Both the position numbers and the translations under genes were made by a program. Of a DNA stretch of 44,091 nt, positions 17,571 to 25,906 are shown piece after piece. The stretch's first letter is position 1, and each line of letters begins with the position of its first letter. The notes beneath the pieces are model-generated. The model did no database searches. It was given only the letters and a program-made list of their open reading frames with translations, and was not told the DNA's origin. The stretch lies in assembly GCF_001937195.1 (NCBI RefSeq), contig NZ_MSDO01000028.1, positions 1-44,091 on the forward strand, written 5' to 3'. Source of the DNA: Salinicola socius (GTDB lineage Bacteria > Pseudomonadota > Gammaproteobacteria > Pseudomonadales > Halomonadaceae).

Positions 17571-18338
17571 TTAGTTGGACGCGAGTTCCGAAGCTTCGTT
17601 CACGATCGCCTCGAACGCGGCCGGGTCATGGGCAAACCGTCCCAGGAACAGCCCGTCGACCTGGCCGGCCAGTCGCGTCAACAGGTCCGGACCGGCGCTG
17701 CCGCCATAGATCACGCTGGCCTGCGATTGCGCCCCCAGATACTGGCGCAACCCTCGGCAGACCGCTGCAATATGCGCAAGCGACGCCGGTTGTGCGGCAC
17801 CGATCGCCCAGTGTGGCTCGTAGGCAATCACCACGGGCTGCTGTCGCTGCGCCGCTGTCGCCAGTGCCAGGGCCGAATCGATCTGTCCGCGACATTCGGC
17901 AACGGCGTCGGCCGGATCGCCGCGATCCGCTTCGCCGATACAGAGCACCGGCACCAGACGATGCGACAATGCGACCTGCGTCTTGGCGGCAATGATGGCG
18001 TCATCCTCACCGAACAGGCGTCGCCGTTCGGCATGGCCGATCTCCACGAAGCGGCAGCCCATTTCAGCCAGCATGGCCCCACTCACTTCGCCAGTATAAG
18101 CACCGTTAGGCGACTGATACAGGTTTTGCCCCCCGACGCCAATGGGCGTGTCGGCAAAGCAGTCGAGTACCGGGGGCAGCGCGGGGAAACTCGGCAGCAC
18201 GAACAGCGACACCCTGCCGTCCAGGACGGCAGGGTGATGGACGAGGTTATCGGCGATCTGGCGACACCAGTCCACCGTCTGGGCATAGCCGAAGTACATC
18301 TTGAAGCTGATGCCCAGCGTAACGGAACGTTTTGCCAT
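17571..18338 (-). CDS. lerI: triosephosphate-isomerase-like tetrulose-phosphate isomerase (LerI/EryH type)
   Basis: A 255-residue TIM-barrel isomerase. The catalytic set of triosephosphate isomerase is kept: lysine in GISFKMYFGY, histidine in EIGHAERRRLF and glutamate in VIAYEPHWAIGA, with the phosphate loop YGGSAGPDLL. The motifs differ from the housekeeping enzyme: SFKMYF replaces NWKMN, and GHAERR replaces GHSERR. These features match the distant TpiA paralogues that interconvert erythrulose 1-phosphate and D-erythrulose 4-phosphate (EryH in Brucella, LerI in Mycobacterium). The neighbours fit: kinase upstream, transketolase downstream, RpiB homologue divergent. The start at 18338 (MAKRSV) is chosen over an in-frame GTG at 18362. 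A housekeeping triosephosphate isomerase is the alternative but is unlikely given the motif changes. Confidence 0.85.
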   Translation of the reverse strand: MAKRSVTLGISFKMYFGYAQTVDWCRQIADNLVHHPAVLDGRVSLFVLPSFPALPPVLDCFADTPIGVGGQNLYQSPNGAYTGEVSGAMLAEMGCRFVEIGHAERRRLFGEDDAIIAAKTQVALSHRLVPVLCIGEADRGDPADAVAECRGQIDSALALATAAQRQQPVVIAYEPHWAIGAAQPASLAHIAAVCRGLRQYLGAQSQASVIYGGSAGPDLLTRLAGQVDGLFLGRFAHDPAAFEAIVNEASELASN

Positions 18339-18422
18339 GATGTTCTCGTGTGGATCATTCACTCGGTATGGGCCCAGGCGGCCCTGTCCGGCGCATTGTC
18401 GCCAAGTCTGTTGCCGCGCGGC

Positions 18423-20147
18423 TCATTGCCGATCGATGACGCCCTGGACGGCGGCGACGATCATCGACAGCGAGACGGCGCCCGGGTCGGGTGTGCCCAG
18501 ACTCTTCTCCGCCAGCGGGCGCGCGCGCCCCAATTTTGGCTTCAGCTCGGCCGTGGCCTGGGCGGCATTGGCGGCCGCGTCGACGGCCTTGCGCCACGCG
18601 TCCGAAAAATCGTCTCCGGCGGCGAGGGCGCGTTCCAGCGTCTCACTGAATGGCACCAGCGCATCGACCAGGGTCTTGTCGCCCAGCTTGGCCTTGCCGA
18701 ACGTCATGACGTCGTCCCGGGCCTTGCTGATGCCGCTTGCGTAGTGCGCCGGCGTCGGCTCGTCTTCATCTCCGAGGGTCACGCTCAGCGCGTTGAGCAT
18801 GACACCCCAGATGGCGCCGGAGGTTCCACCGGCGCGGTCTGCCCACGCCTCTGCGGCCAAGCGTAGCAGAGTGCCGGCGCCCGCGTTGCGGCTGACGGCG
18901 TCCTCGGCAGCCAGTTCGGCGGCGACGACACCGCGCTGCATGCCGATGCCGTGGTCGCCGTCGCCGGCGATGGCATCCAGACGGCCGAGTTCTTCGACGT
19001 TCTGGTCGATGATCTTGCGCGTCGCGCTCAAGGCCTGATAGACGCGTCGGGCGGCGGCAATCGACACCTCGCTCGCCGGGGGGATGGCATCGACATCGGG
19101 GATGTCGAGCTGGGAGCGATCGACGGGGGGCGCAGCCTCGAGACTACCCTTGCGGTAGGCAGGGGCATCCGCCGGCGCCTGCCATAGACGCTCCAGTTCG
19201 TCGTCGAGCCAGAACAGCGTCAACGAGGCGCCTGCCATGTCGAGACTGGTCACCAGTTCACCCACTTCCGGCTCGACGATTTCAAGTCCGGCATCGCCGA
19301 GGAGTTGGTGAACCCGGCGATAGACCACGAACAGCTCTTCGTACTTGATCGAACCCAGGCCGTTGAGCAGCACCGAGACCCTGGCGCCTCTGGCGCTGTC
19401 GATGCCGTCGGGAATCTCCTCGAGCAGATGCGAGACAAGCAGTTCCGCCAGGGCATCGGCGGAGGGCACCTCCTGCTCGCTGATGCCCGGTTCGCCGTGA
19501 ATACCCAGGCCAACCGCCATCTTGCCCGAAGGCACATGGAACAGCGCATCCTTCGCGCCCGGCAAGGTACAGCCATCGAACGCGACGCCCATCGAGCGCG
19601 TGCGGAAATTGGCGGCGCGCGAGACACGAACGACCTCTTCGAGCGAATAGCCCGCCTCCGCGGCCGCCGCCGCAATCTTGAACACGGTCAAGTCGCCGGC
19701 GATGCCGCGCCGCTTGTGAATTTCATCCTGACTGGCGCTGGAAACGTCGTCGATGACGGCGACGATCTCGCAGGGAATGCCTTCGCGAATCAGGCGTTCC
19801 CGTGCCTGACCGAAGTGGAGCACGTCACCGGCGTAATTGCCGAAGCTGAGCAGGACGCCAGCACCGTTGTTGGCGGCCTTGCAGACGTTGTAGACCTGCT
19901 GGGCCGACGGGGAGGCGAACAGGTTGCCCATCACCGCGCCGTGGGCCAGACCCTGGCCGACCAGCCCAGCGAAAGCGGGATAGTGGCCCGACCCGCCACC
20001 GATGACCACGGCGACGGTATTGGGTTCGCTGCGGGTACTGCGGATCACCCCGCCGGGCACCTGGCAGACACGTTGGGCATGGGCAGCGACAAATCCTTCG
20101 GTGGCTTCGTCGACGAAATTTACAGGATCGTTGTAGAGACGTGTCAT
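18423..20147 (-). CDS. DhaK-DhaL fusion kinase, probable erythrulose kinase (LerK/DerK type)
   Basis: A 574-residue ATP-dependent ketose kinase. The DhaK domain (about 1-335) begins MTRLYNDPVNFVDEATEGF and includes VVIGGGSGHYPAFAG and GNYAGDV. His217 in GIHGEPG is the residue that forms a hemiaminal with the ketone. The DhaL domain (about 375-574) has AIAGDGDHGIGMQRG for Mg-ATP and ends TPDPGAVSLSMIV. Fusions of this kind phosphorylate dihydroxyacetone, or in tetritol pathways L- or D-erythrulose. The flanking TIM homologue argues for L-erythrulose 1-kinase (LerK). The start at 20147 has a GGAG site and matches the family N-terminus; an extension to 20243 is rejected. It is divergent from rpiB, sharing a 363-bp control region. 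Glycerone kinase remains possible. Confidence 0.87.
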   Translation of the reverse strand: MTRLYNDPVNFVDEATEGFVAAHAQRVCQVPGGVIRSTRSEPNTVAVVIGGGSGHYPAFAGLVGQGLAHGAVMGNLFASPSAQQVYNVCKAANNGAGVLLSFGNYAGDVLHFGQARERLIREGIPCEIVAVIDDVSSASQDEIHKRRGIAGDLTVFKIAAAAAEAGYSLEEVVRVSRAANFRTRSMGVAFDGCTLPGAKDALFHVPSGKMAVGLGIHGEPGISEQEVPSADALAELLVSHLLEEIPDGIDSARGARVSVLLNGLGSIKYEELFVVYRRVHQLLGDAGLEIVEPEVGELVTSLDMAGASLTLFWLDDELERLWQAPADAPAYRKGSLEAAPPVDRSQLDIPDVDAIPPASEVSIAAARRVYQALSATRKIIDQNVEELGRLDAIAGDGDHGIGMQRGVVAAELAAEDAVSRNAGAGTLLRLAAEAWADRAGGTSGAIWGVMLNALSVTLGDEDEPTPAHYASGISKARDDVMTFGKAKLGDKTLVDALVPFSETLERALAAGDDFSDAWRKAVDAAANAAQATAELKPKLGRARPLAEKSLGTPDPGAVSLSMIVAAVQGVIDRQ

Positions 20148-20300
20148 GGCCGACGCTCCGGGCGGTTGGGTGGATATCGGCCTGGACGGTTGATGAGGAT
20201 CCGATCGCTTCAGCCGATGAAAAAATGATCTTGTGGTGCGCATTTGGATATGAAGGGCTTCGAGAGATCATCATAACGAGAGCAGAACCGCGCGATATGA

Positions 20301-20310
20301 GACTTTGGTG
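20301..20310. promoter_or_regulatory. GACTTTRGTC-like site (one mismatch) in the kinase/rpiB divergent region
   Basis: GACTTTGGTG differs from the recurring 10-mer only at its last base. It lies 154 bp from the kinase start and 201 bp from the rpiB start. The region 20148-20510 contains no gene; besides this site it holds the inverted repeat at 20419-20449. Confidence 0.35.
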
Positions 20311-20418
20311 GCGATGGTCAAGGGCCAATAGCACTCGGTAAGGAGTCGGATTCCCCGGGGTGAGTGGCTTTTACCGTCGTATAGCCTCGTTTTTTGGCGC
20401 TTCCGGTCGCGACCTTTT

Positions 20419-20449
20419 GCTCATATGAAGGAATGTTGTTCATATGAGC
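20419..20449. promoter_or_regulatory. perfect 11-bp inverted repeat, candidate operator
   Basis: GCTCATATGAA and TTCATATGAGC, perfect inverted copies with a 9-base spacer, 62 bp upstream of rpiB and in the shared control region with the divergent kinase. The inner core CATATGA-N11-TCATATG recurs upstream of the zinc dehydrogenase gene. Likely operator for the EryD-like or the DeoR-type regulator. Confidence 0.6.
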
Positions 20450-20510
20450 GGTGTATGGCTATGATGTGTCGGTCGGCTATCGACGCCATTGACAGCACGG
20501 GAGGTGAGTG

Positions 20511-20972
20511 ATGGCACAGAAGTGGCGAGTGGCGCTGGGGTGTGATGAAGCGGCGTATGACATGAAGGAGGCCATGATCGAGCACGTCAGGTCGCTGGGG
20601 CACGAAGTCGAGGATTTCGGCACTCACGATGCGAAGCCCGTGCTCTATCCGGATATCGCGATCAAGGTCGCGGAAGCCGTTGCGGAGGGTCGCCATGATC
20701 GCGGGATCCTGATGTGTGGCACCGGTATCGGCGTGGCGATTTCCGCCAACAAGGTGCCGGGCATTCGTGCCGCGCAGGCCCACGACACCTACTCGGCCGA
20801 GCGTGCGCGCAAGAGCAATGATGCCCAGATCGTCACCATGGGGGCGCGCGTGATCGGCATCGAATTGGCCAAGACGATTGTCGAGGCTTTCCTTGGCAGC
20901 GAGTTCGAGTCGGGTGGTCGATCTCAACCCAAGGTGGATCGGATCGAGGCCTACGAACAGAGTCACCGTTGA
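20511..20972 (+). CDS. derI: RpiB-family sugar-phosphate isomerase, probable D-erythrulose-4-phosphate isomerase (DerI/EryI type)
   Basis: A 153-residue RpiB/LacAB-family isomerase. Motifs are VALGCDEAAYDMKEAMIEH, LYPDIAIKVAEAV, the active-site cysteine in ILMCGTGIGVAISANKVPGIRAA and HDTYSAERARKSNDAQIVTMGARVIG. In erythritol and threitol pathways of Brucella and Mycobacterium the RpiB homologue turns D-erythrulose 4-phosphate into D-erythrose 4-phosphate; the position between the kinase/TIM genes and the polyol dehydrogenase gene supports that assignment here. Ribosome site GGGAGGTG fixes the start at 20511. It is a single-gene unit: operator upstream, strong terminator downstream. Allose or ribose 5-phosphate isomerase is the alternative. 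Confidence 0.85.
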   Translation: MAQKWRVALGCDEAAYDMKEAMIEHVRSLGHEVEDFGTHDAKPVLYPDIAIKVAEAVAEGRHDRGILMCGTGIGVAISANKVPGIRAAQAHDTYSAERARKSNDAQIVTMGARVIGIELAKTIVEAFLGSEFESGGRSQPKVDRIEAYEQSHR

Positions 20973-20990
20973 GCCGATGTCCTGCTGTCC

Positions 20991-21018
20991 AAGGCGCCAA
21001 TTCGGCGCCTTTTTTATT
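20991..21018 (+). terminator. rho-independent terminator after rpiB-type gene
   Basis: AAGGCGCC-AATTC-GGCGCCTTTTTTATT: an 8-bp stem and a T-run, 19 bp after the stop. Confidence 0.9.
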
Positions 21019-21023
21019 GGTAT

Positions 21024-21037
21024 TGATCATATGATCA
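21024..21037. repeat. 14-bp perfect palindrome TGATCATATGATCA
   Basis: A perfect palindrome in the AT-rich spacer ahead of the zinc dehydrogenase gene. It contains the CATATGA half-site of the candidate operator, but with the two halves fused instead of 11 bases apart. Function unknown; perhaps an extra binding site. Confidence 0.45.
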
Positions 21038-21103
21038 TTAATCTGTTCTTTAGGTCGTCTTGCGGCATCAATTTCGTCTTGAGGCGTATAAAAAACAATC
21101 AAT

Positions 21104-21113
21104 GACTTTAGTC
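21104..21113. promoter_or_regulatory. GACTTTRGTC dyad upstream of the polyol dehydrogenase/ABC operon
   Basis: Exact GACTTTAGTC, 158 bp before the dehydrogenase start. A second, one-mismatch copy on the opposite strand (GGCTAAAGTC) lies at 21173-21182. The 298-bp spacer 20973-21270 is markedly AT-rich compared with its surroundings and holds no gene. Confidence 0.5.
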
Positions 21114-21227
21114 TCAACCGATCCTTAGTTTTTTCTATAAGCTTTTGAATTTAAAAAATAAAAAAATGCTATGGCTAAAGTCTTAGAAGTTTGTCTATTG
21201 ATGTCTTGAGGGGATTGGGGCTAAAAA

Positions 21228-21252
21228 CATATGACCGAAGTTTGATCATGTG
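21228..21252. promoter_or_regulatory. candidate operator CATATGA-N11-TCATGTG
   Basis: CATATGA and TCATGTG separated by exactly 11 bases, 19 bp before the dehydrogenase start. Spacing and sequence match the site at 20422-20446 apart from one base. The position next to the ribosome site suits a repressor. Confidence 0.55.
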
Positions 21253-21270
21253 TTTTTACGGGAGGCCCTT

Positions 21271-22383
21271 ATGAGCGAGTCCACCGCGGCATCCACGCAG
21301 CCAAGCCCCGCTGGCGATATTCCCAAGACGATGAAGGCGGTGGTCGCCTATGCGCCCAACGATTATCGCTACGAGGAAGTGCCGGTCCCCGAGATCGACG
21401 CCAAGGAGATCCTGGTCAAGGTCGAGGGATGTGGCATCTGCGCGGGGGATATCAAGTCCTACGACGGCGCGCCGAGTTTCTGGGGCGACGAGACGCAGCC
21501 CGCCTATATCAAGGCGCCGATGATCCCGGGGCACGAGTTCATCGGGCGGGTGGTCAAGGTTGGCGCCGAGGTCGAGGGATATGCGGTCGGCGACCGCGTG
21601 ATCTCCGAGCAGATCGTGCCGTGCTGGAACTGTCGTTTCTGCGGTCGCGGCCAGTATTGGATGTGCGAGAAGCACGATCTCTACGGCTTCCAGAACAACG
21701 TCAACGGCGGCATGGCCGAGTACATGAAGTTCACCAAGGAGGCGATCAACTACCACGTCCCCGAGGAGCTGCCGCTGGAGAAGGCGATCCTGATCGAGCC
21801 TTATGCCTGCTCGCTGCATGCGGTGCAGCGCGCCAGAATCGAGCTGGGCGATGTGGTGGTGCTTTCCGGTGCCGGCACGCTGGGGCTCGGCATGGTCGGC
21901 GCAGCCAAGAAAGCGGGCGCGGAGAAATTGATCGTGCTCGACCTGTTCGACGAGCGTCTGGAGCTGGCCAAGAAGTTCGGCGCCGACCTGACCCTCAACC
22001 CCAGGCGCGACGACGTGGTCTCGATCATCAAGGAGATGACCGAGGGCTACGGCTGCGATGTCTATATCGAGGCGACCGGGCATCCCAAGTCGGTCGAGCA
22101 GGGGCTGTCGATGATTCGCAAGCTGGGGCGCTTCGTCGAGTTCAGCGTGTTCAAGGATCCGGTCAGCGTTGACTGGAGCATCATCTCCGACCGCAAGGAG
22201 CTCGACGTGCTGGGCTCCCACCTCGGCCCGTACTGTTATCCGCTGGTCATCGAGGGGATCCGCAACGGCGATTTCCCGACCGAAGGGGTGGTGACTCACA
22301 AGCTGCCGCTGGAGAAGTACGAGGAAGGGTTCGAGCTGATGAAGAGCGGTTCGAAGTCCTTGAAGATCGTGCTGATCCCTTGA
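21271..22383 (+). CDS. zinc-dependent polyol dehydrogenase (L-threitol/erythritol dehydrogenase type), copy 1
   Basis: A 370-residue medium-chain dehydrogenase. Catalytic zinc ligands are in GCGICAGDIKSY and GHEFIGRVVKVG; the structural zinc cysteines are in CWNCRFCGRGQYWMC; the NAD site is VVLSGAGTLGLGMVGAAKKAGAEKLIVLD. The family contains LthD/EltD enzymes, which oxidise L-threitol or erythritol to L-erythrulose. Placement as first gene of the operon with the ABC importer and beside the kinase/isomerase set supports this. The start at 21271 (MSESTAAS) has the ribosome site GGGAGG; the in-frame extension to 21250 overlaps the operator. A paralogue lies at 27758-28864. Substrate stereochemistry cannot be read from sequence. 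Confidence 0.85.
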   Translation: MSESTAASTQPSPAGDIPKTMKAVVAYAPNDYRYEEVPVPEIDAKEILVKVEGCGICAGDIKSYDGAPSFWGDETQPAYIKAPMIPGHEFIGRVVKVGAEVEGYAVGDRVISEQIVPCWNCRFCGRGQYWMCEKHDLYGFQNNVNGGMAEYMKFTKEAINYHVPEELPLEKAILIEPYACSLHAVQRARIELGDVVVLSGAGTLGLGMVGAAKKAGAEKLIVLDLFDERLELAKKFGADLTLNPRRDDVVSIIKEMTEGYGCDVYIEATGHPKSVEQGLSMIRKLGRFVEFSVFKDPVSVDWSIISDRKELDVLGSHLGPYCYPLVIEGIRNGDFPTEGVVTHKLPLEKYEEGFELMKSGSKSLKIVLIP

Positions 22384-22414
22384 GTCGACAGGTTTGCAAA
22401 AGAGGACGCTTTTC

Positions 22415-23065
22415 ATGAGTGCAGCAGTTGCCAGTCGGCCAGCGGCGCCGAACAAGCTGAAGGGACGTCTGATCATCGGTGCCTGCGTGGTCGTAGTGCT
22501 GGCCATAATGGCCTGGGATACCAAGGTGGTCGAGATCGGCTCGGAGGCGGCGCTCGAGGGTGGCTTCTCGGCGGACACCTACGGTGGCGAGCATTTTCCC
22601 GACATCCAGGCCAGCGTCGAAGAGCGTGCGGTCGAGGCCAGTGAGCTGGCATCGGCCGTTCTCGATGACTCCACTGCGGCGGGACAGAAGTACGGCATTG
22701 GTGAAGGCTTCGGGCCGGTGGTGCCGGTCACGTTCACCGGCACTTTCGGCGAGGCCCGTTCCGGCATCTATCCGGTCACGGTGGACGGCGTGTCCGACGA
22801 CATCACCATTCGCGTGCAGACCGGCCCGGCGATCAACGGCACCGACCTGCGCGATGCTACCGGCGAGATATCGTTCGGCGAGTTCACCAACCAGATCGAG
22901 TATCAGAATGCGGGAGCGTCGATCAATGACGCCATGAAGCAGGCGGTGCTGGCGGATATCGATACTGCCAATCTGAGCGGCAAGAGCGTCGGCGTGACCG
23001 GCGTGTTCAAGTTGATCAATCCCAAGAACTGGCTGGTGACGCCCGTCAGTCTGGAGGTGGAATGA
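22415..23065 (+). CDS. DUF2291-family protein associated with a sugar ABC importer
   Basis: A 216-residue protein with one N-terminal membrane segment (LIIGACVVVVLAIMAWDTKVV, about residues 19-39) and a predicted extracytoplasmic domain containing VPVTFTGTFGEARSGIYPVTVDG and an SGKSVGVTGVFKLINPKNWLVTPVSLEVE ending. This is the DUF2291 family, regularly encoded next to ribose-type ABC importers, here between the dehydrogenase and the ATPase gene. There is no lipobox, so it should be membrane-anchored rather than a lipoprotein. Its stop overlaps the ATPase start by 4 bases (ATGA), showing coupling. Biochemical function is not known; a role as transporter accessory is inferred from context. Confidence 0.8.
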   Translation: MSAAVASRPAAPNKLKGRLIIGACVVVVLAIMAWDTKVVEIGSEAALEGGFSADTYGGEHFPDIQASVEERAVEASELASAVLDDSTAAGQKYGIGEGFGPVVPVTFTGTFGEARSGIYPVTVDGVSDDITIRVQTGPAINGTDLRDATGEISFGEFTNQIEYQNAGASINDAMKQAVLADIDTANLSGKSVGVTGVFKLINPKNWLVTPVSLEVE

Positions 23066-24621
23066 TGCCCTCATCTCCCATCCAGCCTGCGCCTGCCAGC
23101 GAACCCGCCGACGACATCGTGCTGTCGGCGCGGGATGTCGCCAAGTCGTTCGGTAGCGTGCATGCGCTCAAGACCGTCAACTTCGACGTCTATCGCGGTC
23201 AGGTGACCACGCTGTTCGGCGAGAACGGCGCCGGCAAGTCGACGTTGATGAAAATCCTCTCCGGCGTGATGCAGCCGACCTCCGGCGAGATCCTGCTGGA
23301 AGGCGAGCCGGTGCGCTTCGCCTCGACCACCGACGCCCAGCGCCTGGGGATATCGATCATCCATCAGGAACTCAGTCTGGCGCCCAACCTCAGCGTTCGC
23401 GACAACATCTTCATGGGGCGCGAGCTGAAGGGGGCGATGGGTATCGACTACGCCGAGGAGGCGCGTCAGACCCGTGCCTTGATGGAAGAACTCGACGAGC
23501 CGATCGATCCGTTGACCCCGGTCGAGGATTTGCGCCTGGGCCAGCAGCAGATCGTCGAGATCGCCCGCGCGCTATCGGTCAATTCGCGCATTCTGATCAT
23601 GGACGAGCCGACCTCGGCGCTGTCGGCGACCGAAGTCGAAGTGCTGTTCCGGGTGATTCGCGATCTCAAGAGTCGCGGGGTGTCGATCGTCTATATCTCT
23701 CACCATCTGGAAGAGGCGCTGCTGATCACCGATCACGCGGTCGTGCTGCGCGACGGCGTGATGACGGCCGACGCCAGGCGCGCGGATATCGATCTGGAGT
23801 GGATCGTGCGCAACATGGTCGGCGAGAACTTCGATCTGGGCTCGCCGCCGACCGGTCACGCCCTGGGCGAGGTGGCGCTATCGCTGGACGACGTCAGCAT
23901 CGCCGATGTCGCCGTGCCGGAGCGCTCGGTGGTCGATCATCTGTCGCTGGACGTGCGTGCCGGCGAGATCGTCTGCATCTACGGGTTGATGGGCGCGGGG
24001 CGAACCGAGCTGCTCGAGTGCGTGGCCGGTCGCGTGCCGCTGAGCGGTGGGCGGGTGGTGCTGGAGGGCGAGGACGTCTCGCACCTGAGTATCGCCGATC
24101 GCATCGCCAAGGGGCTGGTGCTGGTGCCGGAAGATCGCCAGCGCGATGGCCTGGTTCAGACCATGTCGGTGGGCGAGAACCTGTCGCTGGCCAGCATCAA
24201 GGCGTTCACCCGCTGGTTGCTGACCTCGGGCCCGCGGGAACGCGGCGTGGTGGATGAGTCGATCGCCAGCGTGCATATCAAGACGGATGGCCCCAAAGCC
24301 GAAATCGGATCGCTCTCCGGTGGTAACCAGCAGAAGGTGGTCATCGGCAAGATGCTGGCGACCCATCCGCGGGTCGTCGTTCTCGACGAGCCGAGTCGCG
24401 GTATCGATATCGGCGCCAAGGCCGAGGTGTTCAAACTGCTGGCGGAAGGCGCATCCCGACAGGGCCTGGCGGTGATCTTCTCCACTTCCGAAGTCGGCGA
24501 ATGCCTGAGCATCGCACACCGCATCGTGGTGATGAGTCGCGGACGTATCGCGGCCGAATTCGGCGCCGACGCTTCCAAGGAGCAGATCATGGCGGCCTCC
24601 GGCGAAGCCGTGGTCGCCTGA
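23062..24621 (+). CDS. sugar ABC importer ATPase (two-domain, RbsA type)
   Basis: A 519-residue protein with two fused nucleotide-binding domains. Domain 1 has Walker A GENGAGKST, signature LRLGQQQIVEIARAL and Walker B ILIMDEPTSAL. Domain 2 has the degenerate loop GLMGAGRTELLECVAG typical of RbsA/MglA second halves, signature LSGGNQQKVVIGKML and VVVLDEPSRGIDIGAK. It energises import through the permease and binding protein encoded next. By neighbourhood the cargo should be a tetritol, comparable to the EryEFG transporter of rhizobia. The start is one of two adjacent ATG codons overlapping the DUF2291 stop. Confidence 0.95.
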   Translation: MMPSSPIQPAPASEPADDIVLSARDVAKSFGSVHALKTVNFDVYRGQVTTLFGENGAGKSTLMKILSGVMQPTSGEILLEGEPVRFASTTDAQRLGISIIHQELSLAPNLSVRDNIFMGRELKGAMGIDYAEEARQTRALMEELDEPIDPLTPVEDLRLGQQQIVEIARALSVNSRILIMDEPTSALSATEVEVLFRVIRDLKSRGVSIVYISHHLEEALLITDHAVVLRDGVMTADARRADIDLEWIVRNMVGENFDLGSPPTGHALGEVALSLDDVSIADVAVPERSVVDHLSLDVRAGEIVCIYGLMGAGRTELLECVAGRVPLSGGRVVLEGEDVSHLSIADRIAKGLVLVPEDRQRDGLVQTMSVGENLSLASIKAFTRWLLTSGPRERGVVDESIASVHIKTDGPKAEIGSLSGGNQQKVVIGKMLATHPRVVVLDEPSRGIDIGAKAEVFKLLAEGASRQGLAVIFSTSEVGECLSIAHRIVVMSRGRIAAEFGADASKEQIMAASGEAVVA

Positions 24622-24661
24622 CAAGAACACGTTAGCGCCTTTTCTCGAACGGAGTTTTGAT

Positions 24662-25831
24662 ATGTCCAAACACAGCCAAGCGGCAGAGCGCCAACGGGGT
24701 GGCTTCGATCTGGGGCGCCTGCTGCTCGAGGGGCGAGCCTTTTTCGCCCTGATCGCGATCATCATCATCTTTTCGGCGCTGTCACCGGTCTATTTCTCGA
24801 CCGGTAATTTTCTGACCATGTCGTCCCACGTGGCGATCTTCGGGTTGCTGTCGATCGGCATGCTGCTGGTCATTCTCACCGGCGGTATCGATCTGTCGGT
24901 GGGCTCGACGCTGGGACTGTGCGGGGTGGTCGCGGGCTTTCTGATGCAGGGCGTGACCTTCGACATGTTCGGCGTCACGCTCTATCCGCCGGTGTGGGTG
25001 GTGGTAATCCTGACCTGCGCGGTCGGCGCGTTCATCGGCGCCATCAATGGCGTACTGATCGCCTACTTCAAGGTACCGGCCTTCGTCGCGACGCTGGGTC
25101 TGCTCTATGTCGCCCGAGGCGTGGCGCTGCTGATGACCGATGGTCTGACCTACAACAATCTCGGAGGCAGCCCGGAGCTTGGCAACACCGGCTTCGACTG
25201 GCTCGGCTTCAACCGTCTGTTCGGCGTACCGGTGGGCGTGTTGATTCTGGCAGCAGTGGCGGTCATCACCATTCTGGCTCTGGCGCGCACCCCTTTCGGG
25301 CGCTGGGTCTACTCGACGGGCGGCAATGCGCGTGCCGCCGAGCTCTCCGGCGTGCCGGTCAAGCGGGTCCAGGTCTCTGTCTACGTGCTTTCTGGCATCT
25401 GCGCGGCCATCGCGGGCCTCGTGCTCTCTTCTCAGTTGACGTCGGCCGGCCCGACGGCGGGTACCACCTACGAGCTGACCGCCATCGCGGGTGTCGTGAT
25501 CGGCGGTGCCGCACTGACCGGTGGTCGTGGCAACGTGCGCGGCACGCTGCTCGGGGCGTTCGTGATCGGCTTCCTCTCCGATGGCCTCGTCATCATCGGT
25601 GTCTCTTCCTACTGGCAGACCGTGTTCACAGGCGCCGTGATCGTGCTGGCGGTGCTGCTCAACAGCATTCAGTACAGCGGGCGCAAGAAACGCGCCGGCA
25701 AATTGTCCGAGCCTACGTCTCCAGAGCCAAAGACGCCCCAGCCCCCCTCTTCTCCAGCCTCGAACGCCGACGCTGAACGCGTGACGACCGGGGCGGAAAG
25801 TCCCGCCGGCAAGCCGGCAACACAGCATTGA
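24662..25831 (+). CDS. sugar ABC importer permease (RbsC type)
   Basis: A 389-residue inner-membrane permease with about nine hydrophobic segments (FFALIAIIIIFSAL, SHVAIFGLLSIGMLLVILTG, WVVVILTCAVGAFIGAINGVLI and others). The RbsC motifs are present: LTGGIDLSVGSTLGL, KVPAFVATLGLLYVARG, FGRWVYSTGGNARAAELSGV (coupling region) and IAGVVIGGAALTGGRGNVRGTLLGA. The last 45 residues are a hydrophilic Pro/Ser/Glu-rich tail (EPTSPEPKTPQPPSSPASN) not needed by the family. It is separated by 40 bp from the ATPase gene and is part of the same operon. Confidence 0.95.
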   Translation: MSKHSQAAERQRGGFDLGRLLLEGRAFFALIAIIIIFSALSPVYFSTGNFLTMSSHVAIFGLLSIGMLLVILTGGIDLSVGSTLGLCGVVAGFLMQGVTFDMFGVTLYPPVWVVVILTCAVGAFIGAINGVLIAYFKVPAFVATLGLLYVARGVALLMTDGLTYNNLGGSPELGNTGFDWLGFNRLFGVPVGVLILAAVAVITILALARTPFGRWVYSTGGNARAAELSGVPVKRVQVSVYVLSGICAAIAGLVLSSQLTSAGPTAGTTYELTAIAGVVIGGAALTGGRGNVRGTLLGAFVIGFLSDGLVIIGVSSYWQTVFTGAVIVLAVLLNSIQYSGRKKRAGKLSEPTSPEPKTPQPPSSPASNADAERVTTGAESPAGKPATQH

Positions 25832-25906
25832 TCCGTGCGTCTCGATCAACGCGAGCTAGAGCACAACACGTTAGACCAACACAACCGCAAAAAAGGGTGA
25901 TCCATC

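Noticed and set aside
17571-18338. Housekeeping triosephosphate isomerase
   Set aside because: Catalytic residues are kept, but the SFKMYF and GHAERR motifs and the neighbours fit the tetrulose-phosphate isomerase branch. A housekeeping tpiA should be elsewhere in the genome.
21024-21037. Replication origin or attachment site at the TGATCATATGATCA palindrome
   Set aside because: No DnaA boxes, integrase or tRNA nearby; the shared CATATGA half-site makes a regulatory role more likely.
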